Positions 58,401-64,000 of a stretch of 64,000 nt of DNA are shown in pieces. The stretch is taken from contig NW_006921534.1 in NCBI RefSeq assembly GCF_000340215.1, positions 124,001 through 188,000 of the forward strand, given 5' to 3'. Source of the stretch: Pseudocercospora fijiensis CIRAD86. Lineage: Eukaryota; Ascomycota; Dothideomycetes; Mycosphaerellales; Mycosphaerellaceae. Within the stretch, counting starts at the first letter, position 1. The number at the start of each line of letters is the position of its first letter. The notes under the pieces are model-generated. The model made no database searches and was not told where the DNA came from. It saw nothing but the letters and a program-made list of their open reading frames with translations. The position numbers and the translations under genes were made by a program.

Positions 58401-60870
58401 GATCTCTCGTAGATAGATACTATAGGCGATAATAAGCCTAATATATAGACTTAGCTTACCCTTCTACTATTCGATCCGGTCCTACTTAAGAAATTTAATA
58501 AAATAGAGCGCCTTATATCTCGAGTATTTCCGACTCTATATCCCTAGGGCTAGGCTAACTACGTCGAGCCTCGTTAGCGTAGTATAGCGTACGACGATTA
58601 CTTAGAGTATATAATTAAGTAGAATAATAGTATAGGTCTACGCCGCTATCGCTTTGCCTTATATCCTCGCTTCCGCTATATTAGTCTTAATATATTAATA
58701 CGAAAGTAGTCGCGTAAGAAAGCAGACTACGTAATATAATAGAACCCTAAGTACGAAGACATTACTATTAAGGATCTTAAGATAGTAGTTACCGCAAATA
58801 ACGAAGACTCGCGTCGACTACTTACTAATATTATCCGATATAGTAGTAGTCTTCGCGGCACTTATATATATTAGGTTAGTAAGACTAATAAGCTAGAGAA
58901 GTACGTTATCTCCGGGTATAATACGTATTAATAGTTTAACGAAACAATCTAGTTAAGCGTACTCTAACGCTAGTAGGGACGCGATCTAGTAGCCGTAGCA
59001 TTTAAAGACGCTCTTAAAGGTCTTCGGAATATACTAGCTAGTATAACTATTACGTATTAGGAGACGCTATATAGCCGGATTAAGACTACGCTACTATAAG
59101 TAGAGTAGGATTCTTTTAAGGATTCTATTCGCCTCTACCCCTATAAGAAGTAGGTTAACGCTTATAACTAAGATACTATACGGGATAATAGTATAGTAAT
59201 TAAGATTGCCTACGCCGAGTATACTAGCGGTAATAATACTATTACCGCCTTCTATAACGTCGGCGGCAATCTATATATACGACTTCCGCTCTACCTTAGC
59301 GCCTATATTATAATTATATAGAACTTGTAAATAGAAGGCGGTATTATTAATAGCTCCCTCGGTACTATCCGAGATATTATATAGCTATTAAGTAATAATA
59401 AAGACGTTCTTAATAAGCTACCTATACTCCTACTTATCGAATTAGATAAGTATACCGGACTAACCTTCGACGAAGAATTCGATCCTAATAGCTCTCTCGG
59501 TATACTATATCGAGTTGTTTCGGTTATTCTAGTCCGTCGAGAGTAGCTTTATAATTAGCGATAAGATATACGATGCTTACGGACTTAGTTCCCTACTACT
59601 ATTGTATATACTATTACGATCTATAAATCCTAGGGTATAACGCTCGATAAAGTAGTACTCGATATCTCTAAGAAGGACTTTACGCCTAGCTTAATATATA
59701 TTAGCGTCTTCCGCGTATAAGGACTAAGCGATTTTATATTTAAGGCCCCCTTCTATTTCTATAATCGGTTTAAGATAGGCAAGGTACCGCCTACTACTAT
59801 TGCTCGCTATACTAATATACTTCGTCGACGTCTATAGCGATTACTTTCTAAAGATATAGTACTTTCTTCGATACCTCCGAGACCTAATACCTAGTAAGAC
59901 AAGTATAGAGATAGGATAGTAGAGTATATACGAAAAAAGCGAAAGCAAATCGCTATATAGCGTTAGTAATAGTCTGCTTAAGAAGCCGAGTAGAAGAAGC
60001 GATAATTGCTATAGTATCTTAAGGACCTTAAAGCGATTAACTATATAGACTAGCTTTAAGCTTAACTTTAAGCAAATCCTCGCTTACTATATAAGATTAC
60101 TACTCTAGCTTAGCGCTATATACGTAGCCCTCTAGAGGCTTATAACTTCCGCAATCTACTTACTAAGGGTAGTATTAATACTAAGCTAGTATAAGTATAT
60201 ATTAACTAGTTCGAAGCTCTCTATCCGTAATATACTCCTTTGCTACTATAGATAGTACTTCTATAACTATAGGTATAGTTAGGCCCTCCTCCTCTATCCG
60301 ACCCTCTACTAGTATATCCTACTAGTACCTGTCTAGTATATACTCTAGTAGGTACTCCTACTAAGACGACCGAGTTCTTCGCCTATATTAACGTTAATCG
60401 TAAGAAAGCGTAATAGGCTCGCTAGACAATTAACCTCCTAGATACTAAGGAATAGGAACCTACTAACTCTAGTTTACCGCTTCTAGAGCGTCTCCTATAG
60501 GATTAGTATAACGATAATAATATCCTCGACGCTATCTAGCCTAGCGAGACTCTTAGCTTTAGAGAATTTGCGTTACGGTTTACTAACGCTCGTAAAGAAT
60601 AGTAGGTCGATTAGGCGCGACTTAAGGAGGTTATTCTAACTATTACTAGAGTTATAATAACTTTACGAGGGCAAACCCGCCTCCTAATACGATAGGCAGA
60701 CTTTTGAGATAATAAGATAATTAATAAGTAGGAGGTAATAGATAATTAGGAGGTAATAGAAGATAGTAAGTAGGCTAGTAATAATAAGGAGATAGCTAAT
60801 ACCTAATAGATAATAGATACTTGTCTTTAATAGATTGCTATATGCTTTTAGGTATTAGAATAAGCCGTTA
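55450..60870 (+). pseudogene. Decayed Helitron-type protein (Helitron N-terminal region fused to PIF1 C-terminal region), internally deleted
   Basis: One + frame (codon starts divisible by 3) is traceable from before 57018 to about 60050 and probably to 60870. Order seen: a Cys/His-depleted N-terminal part (57018-57250); a block like that preceding fungal Helitron Rep domains (ELTIIEEILITRVYIYVE near 57770, DFKVRR near 57990); Helitron-like N-terminal motifs FPTLYP near 58527 and RFRYISLNILIRK near 58671-58710; and SLRGTYIY near 58850. About 20 codons later the reading is already in the PIF1 C-terminal part: VAFKDALKGLRNI near 58997, SLGTIRDII near 59355, YTITIYKS.GITLDKVVLDI at about 59604-59665, and GLSDFIFKAPF near 59725. 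The HUH nuclease with its Tyr residues and the Walker A/B half of the helicase are absent, so the copy was non-autonomous even before point mutation. The start is not determined. Confidence 0.78.
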
Positions 60871-60914
60871 GGAATAGCTTTAAAGATTAAACACCTACTA
60901 TATAGCTATAAGTA

Positions 60915-60964
60915 TAGATCGCGATTATAAGCGGTATACCGCTTATAGTTGCAATCGCTTATAG
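60915..60964. repeat. Strong hairpin with a 20-bp perfect palindrome, downstream of the Helitron relic
   Basis: ATAAGCGGTATACCGCTTAT is its own reverse complement. It is extended on both sides by GCGATT and by GTTGCAATCGC, giving a long imperfect stem. Helitrons carry a hairpin near the 3' end followed by CTRR. No clear CTRR was seen about 10 bases downstream, so the assignment as Helitron 3' end is tentative. Confidence 0.6.
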
Positions 60965-60969
60965 CGTAT

Positions 60970-61940
60970 ATATAGATAATATAGTATTAGAATTAACAAG
61001 CCCGTTTAGCCTAAGTTGTATAGAGGGTACTAATAGCTTGTAACTATAAGTAAGTTAGCTTAATATTAGCCTAAGACTAGATTGTTATCCGCCGCTCGCC
61101 TCCGGCTTCGCTCGGCTATCCTAACCTATACTACGGGTCTATAGATACTTTATTACCTAGAACTATAGGTTCTTTAGTAGGCCCTTTAGCGGGCACTTTA
61201 GTAGGCTCTATACTACTAGTATTGTTATTGCTAGCGCTACTAGTAGCGCCGCGGTTATTGTTGCTTCGTAATAAGCCGGCTATTATAATAAGGGGTAGCA
61301 CTAATAATATATTATAGCCCCTTATAGTACGGATATAGCGGAATTAGTAGGTATCGGCCTAGTATAGTTAACTTAGTATAATAGGCCGTATAGAAGGCCT
61401 TGCTTAATAATTAGTACGGTTGTTTTTAGTAGAATAGTACGTATAGGTCCCGTTCTTTAGGCGTAATATAGTTAAATCGATAGTTTTCGTAGCCGTACCG
61501 CTAAAAGCTTAAAATAAGGACTATCTAGCTACTGCCCTTAAAGGGTAGATCGAATACTATGAAATAGGGGTTATATTAGTAGGTAGATAGGGTAGTAGTA
61601 GGTATAGGTAGTATTCGATAAAGAGCTAGGAGGAGAGGAAGGAAGGTAGGCTAGTTAGCCTAACGCTAAGCGCTAAGCTCTGCCTAAGGCACTAAGACCC
61701 TAGCTTTACTCGGCCTAGTTATATACTAATTACGTATAGCCTCTTTAGCCCTAATAGAGAATGCTACTAATACGCTAGAAGTAGTCGAAGATTATTACCG
61801 CTAATATCTATATAAATCGCGTCTACTATATATTACTAAGTCTATAATACTAATACGACTAAGCGTACTACTATTAGTCGCTATAATCGTAATACTCTAA
61901 AGATAGGTAAGTTAAGCGCCGTAGACGTTACCTACGAAAG
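60970..61940. other. No feature recognised
   Basis: Between the Helitron hairpin and the structured repeat, including less mutated CCGCTCGCCTCCGGCTTCGC (61091-61110). No coding frame or repeat relationship is identified. Confidence 0.35.
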
Positions 61941-62130
61941 GGGGGAGTACTATTACGATCTTAGCGACCTATATATAAAATTCGAAACTACGTAACTTAA
62001 GGTTACGTAACTTAGAGCCTAAGGTATCTACCGAGCGGATAAAAAGCCTCTTCCGCGAGAGAGCCTCTCTCTCTTTCTTCTTTAACTCGTTATTAATTTA
62101 GATAGCTACTTAATTAATATCTTAATAGGT

Positions 62131-62308
62131 AACGAGAAGAAACGGCTATAAGTAAGTTTAGCGGCTATAGGCGAGGTCTACTAATAGAAAGCAAACGTTT
62201 TAGTATAAACATTCTAATATCCCTATTTAGTATTAGAAGGACGTATAGCCGCGCCTACGCTATATACTCGAATATTATAATACTAGAATATTTAGCTCTA
62301 GGATCTAG
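62131..62308. repeat. 178-bp structured repeat, copy 2
   Basis: Matches 22474-22651 over its full length with mostly CA/TG-type differences. The internal inverted repeat is TAAACATTCTAATA / TACTAGAATATTTA. Flanks differ from copy 1, so the unit moved or was copied on its own. Confidence 0.72.
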
Positions 62309-62404
62309 TAAACTTAAAATACTCCGAGTCGAGATTCTTTTCTAGATTCTAAGATAACTACTAGGTATTAAGACTTAAGAAATTATAATACTCTTGTTAG
62401 TAGG

Positions 62405-62475
62405 TAAAGCTTTAAGTTATACTTTTTGGATTTCTAAAAACAGTAAAGTATAACTTAGAAAAAGCTAAAGTACTA
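62405..62475. repeat. Foldback (AAGTTATACTTT / AAAGTATAACTT)
   Basis: A 12-bp perfect inverted repeat with a loop of about 19 bases, extended by AAAGCTT on the left and AAAAAGCT on the right. The surrounding 200 bases are unusually AT-rich with T- and A-runs. It could be a terminal piece of a small inverted-repeat element. Confidence 0.6.
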
Positions 62476-62479
62476 TATT

Positions 62480-63530
62480 GCTTATTTCTTTTTCCTAGCT
62501 TTAGTTTCGTAGAAAATCTATAAATTTTATGTTTTTTTATAATAATATATAAAAAATAGAGTACCCTTCTACTATATTACGAAGCTATAAACCTACTAGA
62601 AAAAAAGATAAATTAGAAGTAAAATGTCTAGAAAAGCGATTTTCTTTCCTTTATATCTTTTTATCTAGAAGGCTTACGGCTTAGTAATATAGAATAAAAA
62701 TGCTCTAGTTTTAGTATAGTATTAGGCAAAAGTCTAACTTTTATAAGTTACCTATTTATCGTTCTAGAGTAGCTTAGGATCGCTCGCGGTAGCTTACGAT
62801 TAATAGGATCGATAGGATCGATAGAATTAGTAAAAAAGTTTTCGTAACGTATTCTACGATAGTAGCTTCTTACCGCGTAACGCTATTACGTTTTAACCGG
62901 TAGCCGAGAGGGTTTCTAAGAGTTCTTTTAGGATCTCGTTTATAGACTAGTGTTATATTATATTAGCTTTAGTAGATCTAGCCTAGCTAAAGGCTTCCGC
63001 GTATTAGAGCGTAGAGCGCGTAGCTTATAGCTAGGCTTCTATTATTTATTACCTAGTATAAAGACTCTCGAAGGTACGATAAATCTTATTCCTAGTTATC
63101 TCTAGTATAGTAGAGATAGCGTTCTCCTAGCTATCTTACTCGGGTTTCTAACGAACCCTAGTATTTTCTATAATAAGGATTAAATCTAATATTATAGGTA
63201 AGTAACGCGTACGTAGATACTAGATATAAGACTTAATAGGTTCGATAAAGAGCTAAGTCTATCTACGTAAATCCGAAAAGTTTTATATAGTATACTAAGC
63301 GCTAAGTAGTAGGTTAGAATCGCGTAGGCCGAATACCTAAGGCTAGTACTTTCTATCTAGGGTATACTAGCCTTTTATAATAGGCCTCTATAGCTAGTAT
63401 AACCTATTATAGTATAGATAGCTATACTTAGTAAAATAAGATAGTAGACTTATATCTTAGGCCGTAGTAATAAGAGCCCTATAATAGAGATACTACTAGA
63501 GTATTCTAGAAATAGCCTATAATACTATAT
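62480..63530. other. No gene recognised
   Basis: AT-rich to about 62750, including ATAATATATAAAAAATAG. A short GATCGATAGGATCGATAG direct repeat lies near 62807-62825. Beyond that is RIP-mutated DNA without a recognised domain. Confidence 0.35.
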
Positions 63531-63539
63531 TAATAATTC

Positions 63540-64000
63540 TATATTTCTACTAAAGGAGGCCTCTTTTATAGGCTTAGCGACCGCCGACTGGCTATCTTAT
63601 AAGAATATAGGGCTAGTTACTAGCAAATACGATATAGTTTAGTAGTTCTATAAAATAGATATATTAAGTAAATATAGCTTAGCTCTATTTTAGCTTTAGA
63701 AATCTAATATAAGTAGACTATATAATATAGGACTACTCTTATAGTATTAGACTATTTATATATAGAGTCTTAAGTATTTTCCTTAAAGCGTTAAAGAGTT
63801 ATTTTAATTTTAAGAATTCGGAAATCTAGATAGTATATAGGAAAAACTTCTACTAGAGCCTAATCTAGAAGCGGACGTTATTAATATATTCCTACCTAAT
63901 ATTAAAAACGAAAAACTTCTAGTTTCTACTATCTCTTCTCTATAAATACTTCTTATCGAAAGCTTGTTACAACTCGTCTCTATAATACCTAGCTTACGTA
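63540..64000 (+). pseudogene. Decayed ORF running off the right edge, not recognised
   Basis: A + frame has only TAG/TAA stops, including YFP(TAA)SVKELF near 63776-63800, a stretch EPNLEADVINIFLPNIKNEK near 63861-63920, and a Leu-rich end. The absence of TGA and regular TAG is the same signature as in the identified relics. The continuation lies outside the window. Confidence 0.4.

Noticed and set aside
61935..62125. Possible LTR with a purine tract (AAAGGGGGGAG) in front
   Set aside because: The purine run followed by TATTACGATC looks like a PPT-LTR junction, but I found no second copy upstream and no retroelement coding sequence between. The preceding coding relic is a Helitron.
1..64000. 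Starship captain (DUF3435 tyrosine recombinase) or other giant-element driver
   Set aside because: I looked for a recombinase-like relic next to cargo-type genes and saw none that I could identify. The unidentified relics cannot be assigned on current evidence.

Overview
The window is almost certainly from a filamentous ascomycete (Pezizomycotina). It is a graveyard of transposable elements heavily mutated by a RIP-like process (repeat-induced point mutation). CA and TG dinucleotides are scarce and TA is in large excess. Former Trp (TGG) and Gln (CAG/CAA) codons appear as TAG/TAA, so old reading frames can be followed as long frames broken mainly by TAG and TAA, seldom by TGA. The telomere-type repeat CCCTAA/TTAGGG occurs seven times inside the window. 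I find no intact protein-coding gene, no tRNA or rRNA gene and no CRISPR array. Every coding entry is a decayed relic.

Layout. 1-6.8 kb: an unidentified minus-strand relic, then a minus-strand SNF2-type helicase relic cut by short foldback elements. 7-11 kb: copies of a 0.4-0.7 kb non-autonomous repeat whose ends resemble the foldbacks. 11.4-12.9 kb: a Mutator-like (MULE) transposase relic with a FAR1-like N-terminus. 13-22.5 kb: unidentified relics, one over 4 kb long. 22.5-39.9 kb: the most interesting block. It holds two copies of a Penelope-like retroelement (PLE) whose 3' ends run directly into CCCTAA repeats, one of them split by a 4.9-kb Tad-type LINE with a 16-bp target duplication. 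It also holds four copies of a 1.56-kb sequence, each bounded by telomeric repeats. 39.9-41.7 kb: a hAT transposase relic cut off exactly at a telomeric tract. 41.9-52 kb: an unidentified relic and a minus-strand Ty3/Gypsy element (gag, protease, RT, RNase H, integrase in order). 53.9-55.4 kb: another relic and a 90-bp minisatellite. 55.5-60.9 kb: a Helitron-type relic whose Rep nuclease and helicase ATP-binding half are missing. 61-64 kb: foldback sequences and the start of one more relic.

How it fits together. All seven telomeric tracts read CCCTAA on the + strand, so each was made when the chromosome end lay toward lower coordinates. The order from right to left is hAT breakpoint, telomere, short repeats, telomere, 1.56-kb unit, telomere, PLE-B, telomere, three units with telomere between them, telomere, PLE-A. 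This reads as a record of repeated end-additions at an old chromosome end. A PLE that appears to lack an endonuclease domain and is joined 3'-end-first to telomeric repeats is the structure expected of the telomere-primed Athena/Coprina class. The end is no longer terminal, because 22 kb of RIP-mutated transposons lie distal to it.
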